A program made the translations under genes and the position numbers. From Methylobacterium sp. J-048 (GTDB lineage: Bacteria; Pseudomonadota; Alphaproteobacteria; Rhizobiales; Beijerinckiaceae), in assembly GCF_022829515.1 (NCBI RefSeq), contig NZ_JAKSYL010000153.1:38950-102949 (forward strand): a DNA stretch of 64,000 nt, in the 5' to 3' direction. The notes beneath the pieces are model-generated. The model did no database searches. It was not told the DNA's origin and saw only the letters and a program-made list of their open reading frames with translations. Of the stretch, positions 16,993 through 26,999 are shown in pieces. The stretch's first letter is position 1. Each line of letters opens with the position of its first letter.

Positions 16993-18060
16993 ATGCGCGC
17001 GGGCACCGTCGTCCTCTACACCGATCAGCCCGCCCGCCGCGCCGATCTGCTGCTGGCGCTGCAGCCGATCGCCCCCTGCACGGTGCTGGACGCCGCCGCG
17101 ATGCCGCCCGCCGGCCCCTGCCTCGCTCTGGTGGCCGACCTCGACCTGCTGCAGCCCTCTCCGCTTGTCGGCCTGCGGACGCTGATCGCCGCCTCCCCGG
17201 CCCTGCCGCGAATCTTCCTGATGCGCAGCATGGGCGCCCGCAGCCTGTCGGCGGCGCGCGGGCTCGGAGCGCAGCTCTGCCTGCCGGAGGACACGCCGGT
17301 CGGAACCGTGGTCGAGGCCCTGCGGGCGCAAGTGTCGCCCGTGCCGGACGCGCCCGAACCGGGCGCGCGGGGTCGCTCCCCGCTGGTCGTGCAGGCCGCC
17401 GACAAGGCGGGTGCGGTCATCGCCAACCTGCTCGATGCCGCACGGGATTCGGGCACGGTCGATGCCGCCCTGGTCAATGACGGCCTGGAGCCGATTCTCG
17501 GGGCGATCGGCCAGGGCGGCCTGACCGCCTGGCTCGACACGGTGCGCGCCTACGACGACGCGACCTATCAGCATTGCCTGCTGGTGGCGGGCCTCGCCGC
17601 GACCTTCGCGATCGATCTCGGCTTCTCGGTGGCCGACCGCCAGCAGCTCGTGCGCGCCGCCCTCGTGCACGATGTCGGCAAGGCCAAGATCCCCCTGGCG
17701 ATCCTGAACAAGCCCGGCCCCCTCGACGCGGCGGAGCGGGCGGTGATGCGCGAGCATTCAGCGCTGGGGCACCAGATCCTGGTCCAGGCCGGCGGCTTCG
17801 ACGACGCCGTGCTGCGGGTGGTGCGCCACCACCACGAATTGCTCGACGGCTCGGGCTACCCGGACGGGCTGGCCGGGGACGCCATCGAGGACATCGTCCG
17901 CCTGATCACCATCTGCGACGTCTACGCGGCCCTGGTCGAGCGCCGCCCCTACCGGGCCCCGATGCCGGCCGCCGAGGCCATGGCGATCCTGCACGGCATG
18001 GACGGCAAGCTCGACGGGGCCCTGGTGCGGGCCTTCGAGCGCTCCGTCGCAGGGTCCTGA
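16993..18060 (+). CDS. HD-GYP domain protein (probable cyclic-di-GMP phosphodiesterase)
   Basis: 355 aa. The C-terminal domain carries the full HD-GYP signature: HDVGK (226-230), KPGPL (240-244), HHHE (279-282) and DGSGYP (285-290), so a metal-dependent cyclic-di-GMP phosphodiesterase is expected. The first 120 residues have a receiver-like pattern of short hydrophobic strands (VVLYTD, LVADLD, RIFLMRS) but no phosphorylation Asp could be placed with confidence. A linker of about 30 residues rich in Pro and Ala follows. It starts 114 bp after pgl and may have its own promoter. Target process unknown. Confidence 0.82.
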   Translation: MRAGTVVLYTDQPARRADLLLALQPIAPCTVLDAAAMPPAGPCLALVADLDLLQPSPLVGLRTLIAASPALPRIFLMRSMGARSLSAARGLGAQLCLPEDTPVGTVVEALRAQVSPVPDAPEPGARGRSPLVVQAADKAGAVIANLLDAARDSGTVDAALVNDGLEPILGAIGQGGLTAWLDTVRAYDDATYQHCLLVAGLAATFAIDLGFSVADRQQLVRAALVHDVGKAKIPLAILNKPGPLDAAERAVMREHSALGHQILVQAGGFDDAVLRVVRHHHELLDGSGYPDGLAGDAIEDIVRLITICDVYAALVERRPYRAPMPAAEAMAILHGMDGKLDGALVRAFERSVAGS

Positions 18061-18106
18061 CCGGCGCTTGCAGGTGCCGAAGCACGATCCGGCCCTTCTA
18101 TCCCGC

Positions 18107-18200
18107 CCGTCATTGCGAGCGCAGCGAAGCAACCCAGCGTAGCGCGCGATCCCCGAACGTTGCGAATCCCTGGGTTGCTTCGCTGCGCTCGCAATGACGG
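18107..18200. repeat. REP-like perfect inverted repeat (31-bp arms), copy 1
   Basis: Arms 18107-18137 and 18170-18200 are exact reverse complements, 31 bp each, around a 32-bp loop. The arm begins CCGTCATTGCGAGCGCAGCG. A second copy with nearly the same arms but a different loop is at 28459-28554. It lies just downstream of the HD-GYP gene and would also act as a strong hairpin in its transcript. Such elements are common between genes in Rhizobiales. Confidence 0.88.
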
Positions 18201-18451
18201 TGGTTGAGCTGCGCACGGATCGATCAAAAAATCGCAACGCATGCGCGGGGGTTCTATTGCGCTACACGAGGCCGACGCGCGAGCTGACTGCATATCGTTC
18301 GGTAGGTTTGGAATGACATTCCTACCTTCTGCCATTCCGCGCAATTGCATTGCTTATGCAGGCCGTCCGAGCGCGACCTTCGCAACCCGTCTCCGGCCCC
18401 TCCGCGCTAGGCTTCATCCAGCCTGACGGAGGGCATCTGAGGAGATCGCGC
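18201..18451. other. Gene-free stretch before the cysteine dioxygenase-like gene
   Basis: No convincing gene. It is somewhat richer in A/T than its surroundings. One imperfect hairpin is visible at 18301-18326: GGTA pairs with TACC and GGAAT with ATTCC, with a one-sided bulge. It may be an operator or the promoter region of the gene at 18452. Confidence 0.4.
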
Positions 18452-18973
18452 ATGAGCCCGCTGACCCATCCGGCCGACGTCGAGGCGATGCTGGCGGATC
18501 TTGCGCTCTCGTCTGGCCGCTCGCCGGACGCCTATCTGGCGTCGGCTAGGGCGACCCTGCTGAAGATCCTGGCCCGGCCGGATTTGCTGGACCGGACGCG
18601 GCTAGTCGCGCCGCAGGAGGGGCTTGGCCGCAACCTGCTGTTCGGCACGGGGGCCATCAGCGTCTGGGCCATGGTGTGGCGTCCCGGCGCGGTCACGCCC
18701 GTGCACGATCACCATTGCTCCTGCTGCTTCGGGCTGCTCAGCGGCAGCCTGCGCGAGACCTGGTATCGCCCGATCAGCGACACGCACGCGGTCGCGACCC
18801 TGGATGTGGTCCGCAGCCCCGGCTACGTGGCCTGCATGATGCCCTCGGGACCGAACCTTCACCGGATCGCCAATGACGGACCGGATACGGCGATCTCGAT
18901 CCACGTCTACGGCTACGATCCCCGAGAGCAGGCCTCGTCGGTCCACCGCACCTACGCGATCGCGGCGGGGTGA
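18452..18973 (+). CDS. Cysteine dioxygenase-like cupin protein
   Basis: 173 aa from ATG 18452, with GAGGAG seven bases upstream. Single cupin domain with HDHHCSCC (metal ligands likely His85 and His87) and a third His near 137 (PNLHRI), the three-His iron site of cysteine dioxygenase-type enzymes. It would oxidise a thiol, with cysteine or a related thiol the usual substrate. It is convergent with the Lrp gene. Family membership is clear; substrate is inferred. Confidence 0.75.
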   Translation: MSPLTHPADVEAMLADLALSSGRSPDAYLASARATLLKILARPDLLDRTRLVAPQEGLGRNLLFGTGAISVWAMVWRPGAVTPVHDHHCSCCFGLLSGSLRETWYRPISDTHAVATLDVVRSPGYVACMMPSGPNLHRIANDGPDTAISIHVYGYDPREQASSVHRTYAIAAG

Positions 18974-19033
18974 TGTGATACCCGCGCTTCCAATGACGGT
19001 GGAGGCGGTCACCGACCGCTCAACCCGAAACGA

Positions 19034-19495
19034 TCACGCCATATACATCGTCGGCACGGCAGTCGTGTACTTCATCTCCTCCATGGCGATGGAGGCGGAC
19101 AGGTTCGAGAATTCGAGCTTGGCGATGAGCCGCTGATAGACGGCGTCGTAGGTCTCGATGTCGGGCACGACGATGCGCAGCAGGTAGTCGATCTCGCCGG
19201 TCAGGCGCCAGGCCTCGACGATCTCCGGAAAGCCGGCCACCACCCGGCGGAACGCATCCGACCAGTCGGTGGCGTGGCGGGGCGCCTTCACCGCCACGAA
19301 CACCGTGGTCGGAACGTTGACCTTGCGGCGGTCCACGAGGGCGACCCGGCCCCGGATCACCCCCGACGCCTCCAGCTTCTTGACCCGGCGCCAGCACGGT
19401 GCGGCGCTCACGCCGACCCGCTCGGCCAATTCGGCGACCGGCAGCGTCGCGTCTTGCTGGAGGACGTCCAGGATTTTCCGGTCCACCGCGTCCAT
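19034..19495 (-). CDS. Lrp/AsnC-family transcriptional regulator
   Basis: 153 aa. N-terminal winged helix-turn-helix (MDAVDRKILDVLQQDATLP, then RVGVSAAPCWRRVKKLEASG) followed by the AsnC/RAM ligand-binding domain (GEIDYLLRIVVPDIETYDAVY). The GVSAAPCWRR recognition helix is typical of amino-acid-responsive members. It faces the cysteine dioxygenase-like gene tail to tail with 60 bp between; a short hairpin GCGGTC-ACC-GACCGC at 19005-19019 lies there. A link to that gene is possible but unproven. Confidence 0.9.
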   Translation of the reverse strand: MDAVDRKILDVLQQDATLPVAELAERVGVSAAPCWRRVKKLEASGVIRGRVALVDRRKVNVPTTVFVAVKAPRHATDWSDAFRRVVAGFPEIVEAWRLTGEIDYLLRIVVPDIETYDAVYQRLIAKLEFSNLSASIAMEEMKYTTAVPTMYMA

Positions 19496-19533
19496 ACGAA
19501 AGCTGCTCCCGCGCGGGATCCGGGCTGACGGGC

Positions 19534-20658
19534 CTACAGGAAGAAGTGCTTCGAGAGCTTCAGCCCCTGGGCCTGGTAGTTCGAGCCGGCCCCCGCCCCG
19601 TAGAGCATCCCGGGCACCGCCAGCATCCGCTCGTAGACGAGGCGGCCGACGATCTGGCCGTCCTCCAGCAGGAACGGTACGTCGCGGGAGCGGACCTCCA
19701 GCACCGCGCGGGCGCCCGCGCCGCCGGCCCCGGCATGGCCGAAGCCGGGATCGAAGAACCCGGCGTAATGGACCCGGAACTCGCCCACCAGAGGATCGAA
19801 CGGCACCATCTCGGCGGCGTGGTCGGGCGGGACCTGCACCGATTCCTTGGAGGCCAAGATGTAAAACTGGCCGGGATCGAGGATCAGCGCGCCCGAGCCG
19901 TCCGCCGCCAGGGGCTCCCAGAAATCCGCCGCCCGGTGGCGGCCCGGGGCGTCGACGTCGACCAGCCCGGTATGGCGCTTGGCCCGGTAGCCGATCAGGC
20001 CGTCGAAGCCCGACAGGTCCACCGAGACCGCGACGCCACCGTGGAAGGACGGGGCGTCGGCATCCACCAGCGGCGAGCGCGCGTGCAGCTGGCCGAGTTC
20101 CTGTTCCGACAGCCGCGGCGATCCCTGGCGGAAGCGGATCTGCGACAGGCGCGAGCCGGTCCGGACCAGCACCGGGAAGGTCCGCGGCGAGATCTCCGCG
20201 TAGAGCGGCCCGGTATAACCGGGCTCGACCTGGTCGAACGCCTCGCCCCGGTCGGTGATCACCCGGGTGAACACGTCGATCCGGCCGGTGGAGCTTTTGG
20301 GATTGGCCGCCGCCGCCAGGTCGCCGGGCAGCGCCAAGCCTTCCTGCAACTCGGCGATGTAGACGCAGCCGGTCTCCAGCACGGCCCCGGGGCGCAGGTC
20401 GATCGTGTGCAGCGACAGGCGCTCGACGCAGGCCTGGACCGTGCGGGTCGCGCCCGGCAGGAAGCTGGTGCGGACCCGGTAGGCGGTGGCGCCCAGGCGC
20501 AGGTCGAGGCTCGCGGGCTGGATCTGGTCGCCGGCGAAGGCTTCGGCCACGCGGATGCCGCCCGCCTGGGCCAGCGCGGCGATCGCCTCGGCCGGCAGGA
20601 TGCCGGAGCGGGTCCCGGCGCTCGAATCGGCGGCTTGCTTTCCTGCGCCCGCGTTCAT
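19534..20658 (-). CDS. dcd: 2'-deoxycytidine 5'-triphosphate deaminase, two-lobed form
   Basis: 374 aa, about twice the length of enterobacterial Dcd, consisting of two dUTPase-like lobes. The N-terminal lobe has QPASLDLRLG (near 47-56) and NPKSSTGRIDVFTRV (near 118-132); the C-terminal lobe has YAGFFDPGFG. This extended form is the usual alphaproteobacterial dCTP deaminase. It converts dCTP to dUTP for thymidylate synthesis. It is divergent from apaG across 263 bp, which must hold both promoters. Confidence 0.85.
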   Translation of the reverse strand: MNAGAGKQAADSSAGTRSGILPAEAIAALAQAGGIRVAEAFAGDQIQPASLDLRLGATAYRVRTSFLPGATRTVQACVERLSLHTIDLRPGAVLETGCVYIAELQEGLALPGDLAAAANPKSSTGRIDVFTRVITDRGEAFDQVEPGYTGPLYAEISPRTFPVLVRTGSRLSQIRFRQGSPRLSEQELGQLHARSPLVDADAPSFHGGVAVSVDLSGFDGLIGYRAKRHTGLVDVDAPGRHRAADFWEPLAADGSGALILDPGQFYILASKESVQVPPDHAAEMVPFDPLVGEFRVHYAGFFDPGFGHAGAGGAGARAVLEVRSRDVPFLLEDGQIVGRLVYERMLAVPGMLYGAGAGSNYQAQGLKLSKHFFL

Positions 20659-20921
20659 CGCGCCTCGACTCCTTCGCGCGCCTCCGGGTGGATCCGCGTC
20701 CCGATACGTTCTCCGACGGGACTGGCTAATGCCGGCTTAACCCGGATGCGCCAGGCGTCCGGCACCGCTACCCGCCACCCTCCGACGGGCCTGCGGCATC
20801 ATCCGCGCGAGGTAGTCCGCCGCAATTGACGCCGATTTCACCGCCCACTACCACCGCCAGTGAAGCGTGTTCAATTCGTCTTCATCGAATCGCACCGTTC
20901 GAAGAAGGGCCTAATAGGGCG

Positions 20922-21314
20922 ATGTACAAGGCCGAAACGCGGGGAATTCGAGTGACCGTTCAGCCCCGCTTCGTCGAGGAGGAATCCTCGCCGAACGAGA
21001 GCCGATATTTCTTCGCCTATACGGTCGAGATCGTGAACACCGGCAGCGAGCAGGTGCAGCTGCGCTCCCGCCACTGGCGCATCATCGACGGCCACGGGGC
21101 CTGCCAGGAGGTGCGTGGAACCGGTGTGGTCGGCAAGCAACCCGTGCTGGAGCCGGGCGAGTCCTTCTGCTACACGAGCGGCTGCCCGCTCAACACGCCC
21201 GACGGCCTGATGGCCGGCAGCTACACCATGGCGACGGTGGCCGGCGAGAGCTTCGAGGCCGAGATTCCCGCCTTCTCCCTCGACAGCCCGCACGTCCGCC
21301 GCAGCCTGCACTGA
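20922..21314 (+). CDS. apaG: Co2+/Mg2+ efflux-associated protein ApaG
   Basis: 130 aa from ATG 20922 (MYKAETRGIRVTVQP); the frame is open upstream but family length fits this start. One ApaG domain, an immunoglobulin-like beta fold, with the family hallmarks YTVEIVNTGSEQVQL, RHWRIIDGHG and GTGVVGKQP. Its biochemical role is not settled; loss affects divalent-metal tolerance in enterobacteria. It precedes argE by 35 bp on the same strand. Confidence 0.9.
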   Translation: MYKAETRGIRVTVQPRFVEEESSPNESRYFFAYTVEIVNTGSEQVQLRSRHWRIIDGHGACQEVRGTGVVGKQPVLEPGESFCYTSGCPLNTPDGLMAGSYTMATVAGESFEAEIPAFSLDSPHVRRSLH

Positions 21315-21349
21315 GGTCCCGCCGCCGGGGCCTCGCTCCGGAGGGATCC

Positions 21350-22534
21350 ATGTTTGGGTTGGGTGAGTCTGGGAACGGCGAGCGGCTCAGCCCGCTCGAC
21401 ATGCTCGCCCGCCTCGTGGCGTTCGATACCGAGAGCGACAAGTCGAACCTCGCCCTGATCGATTCCGTCGGTGCCTATCTCGACGGCTGGGGCGTCCCCA
21501 CCTTACGCCTGCCGAACGCGGCCGGCGACAAGGCGGCCCTGTTCGCCACGGTCGGCCCGATGGTCGAGGGCGGTGTCGTCCTCTCCGGCCATACCGACGT
21601 GGTCCCGGTGGCGGGCCAGGCCTGGACCAGCGACCCGTTCACCCTGCGCGTCGCCGACGGCCGGGCCTACGGGCGCGGCGCCGTCGACATGAAGGCGTTC
21701 GACGCCCTGGCGCTGGCCCTGGTGCCCGACATGCTGGCGGTCGGTCTCAAGCGGCCGATCCACATCCTGCTGTCCTACGACGAGGAGACCACCTGCCTCG
21801 GCTCGATGGACGCGATCACCCGGTTCGGCGCCGACCTGCCGCGGCCCGGCGCCGTGATCGTCGGCGAGCCGACCGGGATGGAGGTGGCGGACGCGCACAA
21901 GAGCATCGTCACCTGCCTGACCACGGTGCACGGCCATGAGGCCCATTCCGCCCGGCCGGCGCTCGGGGCGAACGCGGTGGCGGCGGCCTGCGAGCTGGTC
22001 GCCGGGCTCAGCCGGATCGCCGATCGGATGATCGAGCGCGGCGACGCGTCGGGGCGGTTCGATCCGGCCGCAACCACGGTCCATGTCGGGACGATCCACG
22101 GCGGCACGGCGCGCAACATCCTCGCCAAGGAGTGCCGCTTCCATTGGGAATATCGCGGCCTGCCGGACCTCGACCCGGGCGAGATTCCGCGCCTGTTCGC
22201 CGAGGAGGTCGAACGGGTGACGCGCGAGCGCCTGAACCGCTACGGTGATTTCGGGCGAATCGAAACGCTGGAGGAGGTCGACATTCCGGGGCTCGCACCC
22301 GAACCCGGCTCCGAGGCCGAGCGGCTGTGCCTGCGGCTGGCCGGGCGCAACCGCACCATCGCGGTGCCCTACGCCACCGAGGCCGGGCGCTTCCAGCAGG
22401 CCGGGATCCCGACGGTCGTGTGCGGGCCCGGCGACATCGCCCAGGCCCACCAACCCGACGAGTTCATCACCCTCGACGCGCTCGGCAAGGGCGAGCGGTT
22501 CCTGAGGGCCCTGATCGAGGCTTACGCGTCATGA
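21350..22534 (+). CDS. argE: Acetylornithine deacetylase
   Basis: 394 aa M20 metallopeptidase. Metal ligands are recognisable in [11 protein letters not shown] (His81, Asp83), YGRGAVDMK and SYDEET, with the dimerisation (lid) domain between. It removes the acetyl group from N-acetylornithine in arginine synthesis. argF and argD lie 2 to 5 kb away on the opposite strand. The stop overlaps the speG start by 4 bp, so polyamine acetylation is coupled to ornithine production. Confidence 0.87.
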   Translation: MFGLGESGNGERLSPLDMLARLVAFDTESDKSNLALIDSVGAYLDGWGVPTLRLPNAAGDKAALFATVGPMVEGGVVLSGHTDVVPVAGQAWTSDPFTLRVADGRAYGRGAVDMKAFDALALALVPDMLAVGLKRPIHILLSYDEETTCLGSMDAITRFGADLPRPGAVIVGEPTGMEVADAHKSIVTCLTTVHGHEAHSARPALGANAVAAACELVAGLSRIADRMIERGDASGRFDPAATTVHVGTIHGGTARNILAKECRFHWEYRGLPDLDPGEIPRLFAEEVERVTRERLNRYGDFGRIETLEEVDIPGLAPEPGSEAERLCLRLAGRNRTIAVPYATEAGRFQQAGIPTVVCGPGDIAQAHQPDEFITLDALGKGERFLRALIEAYAS

Positions 22535-23097
22535 ACGCGCTCATTGGCATCACCATCAAGCTGCGCCCGCTGGAACGCGAGGACCTGCGCTTCGTCCACC
22601 AGCTGAACAACAACGACAGCATCATGCGCTACTGGTTCGAGGAGGCCTACGAGTCCTTCGCCGAACTGCAGCAGCTCTACGAGCGCAACATCCATAATCA
22701 GACCGAGCGCCGCTTCATCGTGGCCGACCCGAGCGGCGAGCCCGCGGGACTGATCGAGCTCGTGGAGATCAACCACCTGCACCGGCGCTGCGAGTTCCAG
22801 ATCGCGATCCACCCGAGCTTCCAGGGCCGGGGCTATGCCTGGCAGGCGACGCGGATCGCCATGGACTACGCCTTCAGCGTGCTCAACATTCACAAGCTGT
22901 ATCTGCACGTGGACCGGGACAATGCCCGGGCGGTGAGGATCTACGAGCGCTGCGGCTTCCACCCCGAGGGCGTCCTGAAGGACGAATTCTTTGTGAACGG
23001 CCGCTACCGCGACGCCGTGCGGATGTGCCTGTTCCAGCCGGATTACCTCAAGAACCGCGGCGGCGGCGACATCGCCGACCCGGTGCTGAAGGTCTGA
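22531..23097 (+). CDS. speG: Spermidine N-acetyltransferase SpeG
   Basis: 188 aa GNAT protein. The N-terminus [19 protein letters not shown] and the stretches [23 protein letters not shown] and [18 protein letters not shown] match SpeG closely along the whole length. It acetylates spermidine and related polyamines with acetyl-CoA in the cytoplasm. Its ATG lies inside the argE stop (ATGA overlap). A perfect 22-bp inverted repeat, probably the operon terminator, follows the stop. Confidence 0.9.
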   Translation: MNALIGITIKLRPLEREDLRFVHQLNNNDSIMRYWFEEAYESFAELQQLYERNIHNQTERRFIVADPSGEPAGLIELVEINHLHRRCEFQIAIHPSFQGRGYAWQATRIAMDYAFSVLNIHKLYLHVDRDNARAVRIYERCGFHPEGVLKDEFFVNGRYRDAVRMCLFQPDYLKNRGGGDIADPVLKV

Positions 23098-23168
23098 TGG
23101 GTTTTCCGGGTAAAGAAAGCGCCGCAGCCGTCGCTGTCCAAATCTTCCCCCCATTCTGAAGTGCCGAA

Positions 23169-23214
23169 GCGCAAGCGGGCCTCGAAGGAGAGCTCCTTCG
23201 AGGCCCGCTTGCGC
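23169..23214. terminator. Perfect 22-bp inverted repeat between convergent speG and hslO
   Basis: Arms 23169-23190 and 23193-23214 are exact reverse complements with only two bases between them, giving a very stable hairpin in either transcript. No T-run follows, so it may work as a bidirectional blocking hairpin rather than a classic intrinsic terminator. It sits 72 bp after the speG stop and 70 bp after the hslO stop, almost exactly midway. Confidence 0.75.
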
Positions 23215-23283
23215 GGTCACCTCGGGATGAGGGTGTGATTGGGAAGCCCCATCGAGCGGCCGATCGACGATAAGCGAAAAGTC

Positions 23284-24309
23284 CTACTGGGTTGGCTGTT
23301 CGCCGATCTCGGCTTCGACCTCCTGCGGGTCGAGGTCGTAGCGGCGGGAGCAGAATTCGCAGGTGATGACGATGCGGCCGTCATCCGCCACGATGTCGCG
23401 ACGCTCCTGCGGCGAGAACGAGCGGATCATGCCCATCACCCGCTCCTGCGAGCAGCGGCAGGCCTCGTGCACCGGCTGGCGGTCGAACACCCGCACGCCG
23501 CTCTCGTGGAACAGCCGGTAGAGCAGGCGCTCGCTCGACACGCCCGGATCGACCAGCTCGTGATCCTCCACGGTGCCGACCAGGGCCCGCGCCTCGACCC
23601 AGGCATCGTCCTCGACCGCCTCCCCGGACAGGTGCGTATGACCCTCCGGGATGTCGCCCGGCGGCAGGTCGGCGAGCCGCGCCCGGTCGATCGACTGGGG
23701 CAGGAACTGGACGATCAGGCCACCGGCACGCCAGTGCCCGGCGCCCTCCTCCACGGCCTCGGCGACCGCGAGGCGCACCTGCGTTGGGATCTGCTCCGAC
23801 TGGCGGAAATACTGGTGCGCGGCCTCTTCCAGGCCCTGCCCCTCCAGGGCGACAACGCCCTGGTAGCGGCTGGCCGCGGAGCCCTGGTCGATGGTCATGG
23901 CCAGATGGCCCGCCCCGATCAGGTCGGCATCCTTGAGCGGGCGCTCGCCGAGCGCCGCGACCCGCTCCGCGTCGAACCGGGCGGTGGCGCGCAGGCGGTC
24001 CGGCGCCTCGAAATCGACCACGATCATGGCCACCGGGCCGTCGGTCTTGGTCTGGAGCTGGAAGCGGCCCTCGAACTTGAGTGAGGAGCCGAGCAGAACC
24101 GTGAGCGCGGCGGCCTCGCCCAGCAGCCGGGCGACGGTATCCGGGTAGCCGTGACGGCGCAGGATCGTGTCCACCGAGGGGCCGAGCCGGACCAGGCGTC
24201 CGCGCACGTCGAGGGCCTCGACGGCGAAGGGCAGCACCGCATCGTCCGCGCCGCCGTGGCCGTTGCCGACCGCCTGCGCCTGAGGTTGAGACTCTGGTCC
24301 TGAGGTCAT
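23284..24309 (-). CDS. hslO: Redox-regulated chaperone Hsp33
   Basis: 341 aa from ATG 24309, with GGAG seven to nine bases upstream. N-terminal Hsp33 core and the C-terminal zinc switch: Cys284 and Cys286 (C-x-C) with Cys317 and Cys320 (C-x2-C), all four present. Oxidation releases zinc and activates the chaperone. The first 22 residues are a polar Gln/Gly-rich extension before the core. It is downstream of argF and argD on the same strand, with a 279-bp gap. Confidence 0.92.
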   Translation of the reverse strand: MTSGPESQPQAQAVGNGHGGADDAVLPFAVEALDVRGRLVRLGPSVDTILRRHGYPDTVARLLGEAAALTVLLGSSLKFEGRFQLQTKTDGPVAMIVVDFEAPDRLRATARFDAERVAALGERPLKDADLIGAGHLAMTIDQGSAASRYQGVVALEGQGLEEAAHQYFRQSEQIPTQVRLAVAEAVEEGAGHWRAGGLIVQFLPQSIDRARLADLPPGDIPEGHTHLSGEAVEDDAWVEARALVGTVEDHELVDPGVSSERLLYRLFHESGVRVFDRQPVHEACRCSQERVMGMIRSFSPQERRDIVADDGRIVITCEFCSRRYDLDPQEVEAEIGEQPTQ

Positions 24310-24588
24310 GCCCGCTCCGATCGATTGGTCCTGTTCCCGCAGCGGCCGCTCCGACGTGCCGGGGCGCGGATCCCGCTCCCGCAAGGAGAAGGATGGCGTG
24401 AGGAAATAGGACCCGTCCGGAGCGATCTGTTCCCTCACCCCGCCCGCGCCCGCACGGGAGAGGGGGCGCATCGCGCCACATCCGTCGCCGGGATGCTGCC
24501 GTCCGGCAGCCGTGATGGGGAGGCGGGCCGCACGCGCAGCCCGCTGTCCATTATATGGAGCGCAGTCCCGGAAAGCGCGAGCCCGGGA

Positions 24589-25569
24589 TCAGGGCGTGCC
24601 CGCGCCCAGGCACCAGGCCAAAATCCCCTTCTGCGCGTGCAGACGGTTCTCGGCCTCGTCGAACACCACCGAGCGCGGCCCGTCCATGATTTCGGCCGTC
24701 ACCTCCTCGCCGCGATGGGCGGGCAGGCAGTGCATGAAGATCGCGTCCGGGTTGGCGGCGGCCATCAGCGCGGCGTTCACCTGGTAGGGGCTCAGCAGGT
24801 TGTGGCGGTGACCCTCGTCGTCGTCGCCCATCGAGACCCAGCAATCCGTCACCACGGCATCGGCACCCTGGACGGCCGCGAAGGCGTCGGTGGTGACGTT
24901 GATCGTCGCGCCCTCACGCTTCGCCCAGGCGATCAGGCCGGGCGGGGGCGCGAGCTCGGGCGGGCTGGCGATGTCGAGGCTGAAGTCGAGCCGCGCGGCC
25001 GCGTGGACCCAGCTCGCCAGGACGTTGTTGGAATCGCCGGACCACGCGACCTTGCGGCCCTTGATCGGCCCGCGATGCTCCTCGAAGGTCATCACGTCGG
25101 CCATGATTTGGCAGGGATGCGAGACCTTGGTCAGGGCATTGATCACCGGCACGGTGGCATGCTCGGCCAGTTCCAGCATCTGGCCGTGGTCGAGGATGCG
25201 GATCATGATCGCGTCGACGAAGCGCGACAGCACCTTCGCGGTGTCGCCGATGGTCTCGCCGCGGCCGAGCTGCATCTCGGAGCCGGTGAGCATCAGGGTC
25301 TCGCCGCCGAGCTCGCGCATCGCGACATCGAACGAGACGCGGGTCCGGGTCGAGGGCCGGTCGAACACCATCGCCAGGGTCTTGCCCACCAGGGGGCGCT
25401 CGGCCGCGCGCTCGCCCTTGCGGCGGCGGGCCTTCAGGGCGGCGCTCGCATCGAGCACCCCACGCAGCTCCACTCCGGAAAAATCCTTGAGGTCGAGGAA
25501 GTGGCGGGGGCCGGCACCGTTCAGGTGCGGGACTGGGGCACGCGCCCGGCCGTCAATCTGGGCTGTCAT
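24589..25569 (-). CDS. argF: Ornithine carbamoyltransferase
   Basis: 326 aa. Carbamoyl-phosphate site STRTR (73-77), the [11 protein letters not shown] segment, ornithine-binding SMG and the catalytic [11 protein letters not shown] segment are all present. It makes citrulline from ornithine. It is downstream of argD on the same strand, separated by 179 bp that contains a strong hairpin (25689-25723). The 20-residue N-terminal extension before FLDLKDF is longer than usual, so the true start may be a little internal. Confidence 0.93.
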   Translation of the reverse strand: MTAQIDGRARAPVPHLNGAGPRHFLDLKDFSGVELRGVLDASAALKARRRKGERAAERPLVGKTLAMVFDRPSTRTRVSFDVAMRELGGETLMLTGSEMQLGRGETIGDTAKVLSRFVDAIMIRILDHGQMLELAEHATVPVINALTKVSHPCQIMADVMTFEEHRGPIKGRKVAWSGDSNNVLASWVHAAARLDFSLDIASPPELAPPPGLIAWAKREGATINVTTDAFAAVQGADAVVTDCWVSMGDDDEGHRHNLLSPYQVNAALMAAANPDAIFMHCLPAHRGEEVTAEIMDGPRSVVFDEAENRLHAQKGILAWCLGAGTP

Positions 25570-25688
25570 CGCGTCACGTTCGCTAGAGCCTGCTCCACGA
25601 TCACCTGATCATGAACGACACTCTATCTCCTGGTGAGGGGCATTCTCGTCACGCGCGGCGGGGATCGACCGCACCCGAAAATGCTTCG

Positions 25689-25723
25689 CACCGCCCTGCG
25701 CCGGAACGCGCCGCAGGGCGGTG
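25689..25723. terminator. 12-bp hairpin in the argD-argF gap
   Basis: CACCGCCCTGCG (25689-25700) pairs perfectly with CGCAGGGCGGTG (25712-25723) around an 11-base loop. No T-run follows in the direction of argF. It could partly terminate or stabilise the argD transcript, so argD and argF may be expressed at different levels. Confidence 0.55.
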
Positions 25724-25748
25724 ATTCTTGTAGAGCGGGTTCGGCCTG

Positions 25749-26939
25749 CTATTCGGCGGCCCCGCGCAGGGCTTCGAAGGAGGCGGCGGCCTCGTCCAGC
25801 CGCCGGACCGCCTCGTCGATCTCGCCGTCGCCGACGATCAGCGGCGGCAGCAGGCGGACGATGTTGTCGCCGGCCGGGATCACCAAGAGGTGGGCGGCCC
25901 GGGCGGCGGCGGCGAAATCGGTGTTCGGCACGCCGAGCTTGAGGCCGAGCATCAGCCCCTCGCCGCGGATCTCCTGGAACACGTGCGGGTGGCGGTCGCG
26001 CAAGGCGGCGAGCTTCTGCTTGAGCAACAGGCCAGCATGGGCGACGCGGTCGAGGAAGCCGTCCGCCAGCACCACGTCGAGCACGGCGTTGCCCACCGCC
26101 ATGGCGAGCGGGTTGCCGCCGAAGGTGGTGCCGTGGCTGCCGGCGGTCATGCCACGCGCGGCCTCGCGGGTGGCGAGGCAGGCGCCCATCGGGAAGCCGC
26201 CGCCGATGCCCTTGGCGACGCTCATGATGTCCGGGGTGATGCCGGACCATTCATGGGCGAACAGCTTGCCGGTGCGGCCGACGCCGGTCTGGACCTCGTC
26301 CATGATCAGCAGCAGGCCGTGCGCGTCGCAGATCTCGCGCAGCCGGCGCAGATCCGCGTGCGGGATGACGCGGACGCCGCCCTCGCCCTGGATCGGCTCG
26401 ATCATCAGGGCGGCGGTCTCCGGACCGATCACGGCCTCTAGCGCCGCGTAGTCGCCGGCCGGGACCTGATCGAAGCCGTCGACCTTGGGGCCGAAGCCCT
26501 CGATGTATTTCTGCTGGCCGCCGGCCGCCAGCGTCGCCAGGGTCCGCCCGTGGAAGGCGCCCGCGAAGGTGACGATCCGGTAGCGCTCCGGGTTGCCGCC
26601 GGCCGCGTGGTACTTCCGGGCGATCTTGATCGCCGCCTCGTTGGCCTCGGCCCCCGAGTTGCAGAAGAACACCACGTCCGCGAAGGTCGCGTCCACGAGG
26701 CGCTGCCCGAAGCGCTCGCCGCCCGGGATCTCGAACAGGTTCGACGTGTGCCAGATCCGGCCGGCCTGCTCGGTGAGCGCGCCGACCAGGTGCGGATGGG
26801 CGTGGCCGAGGCCGTTGACCGCGATGCCGGCGCCGAAATCGAGGTATCGCTCCCCGGCCTCCGTCACGAGCCAGGCGCCCTCGCCGCGCTCGAAAGCGAG
26901 CGGCGCGCGGACGTAGGTCGGCAGAAGGGCTGACGTCAC
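25749..26939 (-). CDS. argD: Acetylornithine aminotransferase
   Basis: 396 aa class-III PLP aminotransferase, full length. It has [14 protein letters not shown], the FAGAFHGRT loop, PLP aspartate in [10 protein letters not shown], and the Schiff-base lysine in [14 protein letters not shown]. It makes N-acetylornithine in arginine synthesis. The order argD-argF-hslO on one strand, with argE-speG converging on it, places most of the ornithine steps together. A promoter with a 5' hairpin is visible at 27000-27059. Confidence 0.93.
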   Translation of the reverse strand: MTSALLPTYVRAPLAFERGEGAWLVTEAGERYLDFGAGIAVNGLGHAHPHLVGALTEQAGRIWHTSNLFEIPGGERFGQRLVDATFADVVFFCNSGAEANEAAIKIARKYHAAGGNPERYRIVTFAGAFHGRTLATLAAGGQQKYIEGFGPKVDGFDQVPAGDYAALEAVIGPETAALMIEPIQGEGGVRVIPHADLRRLREICDAHGLLLIMDEVQTGVGRTGKLFAHEWSGITPDIMSVAKGIGGGFPMGACLATREAARGMTAGSHGTTFGGNPLAMAVGNAVLDVVLADGFLDRVAHAGLLLKQKLAALRDRHPHVFQEIRGEGLMLGLKLGVPNTDFAAAARAAHLLVIPAGDNIVRLLPPLIVGDGEIDEAVRRLDEAAASFEALRGAAE

Positions 26940-26999
26940 GGATCCCGTCTCCGTATCTCAGAAGGCTCGGAGCAAGCGTTGTGCCGGCTCCAAATGAAA

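Noticed and set aside
24330..24470. Possible decayed palindromic repeat before hslO
   Set aside because: Runs such as CTCCCGCAAGGAG resemble the ends of the 12029 element but arms and centre do not align.
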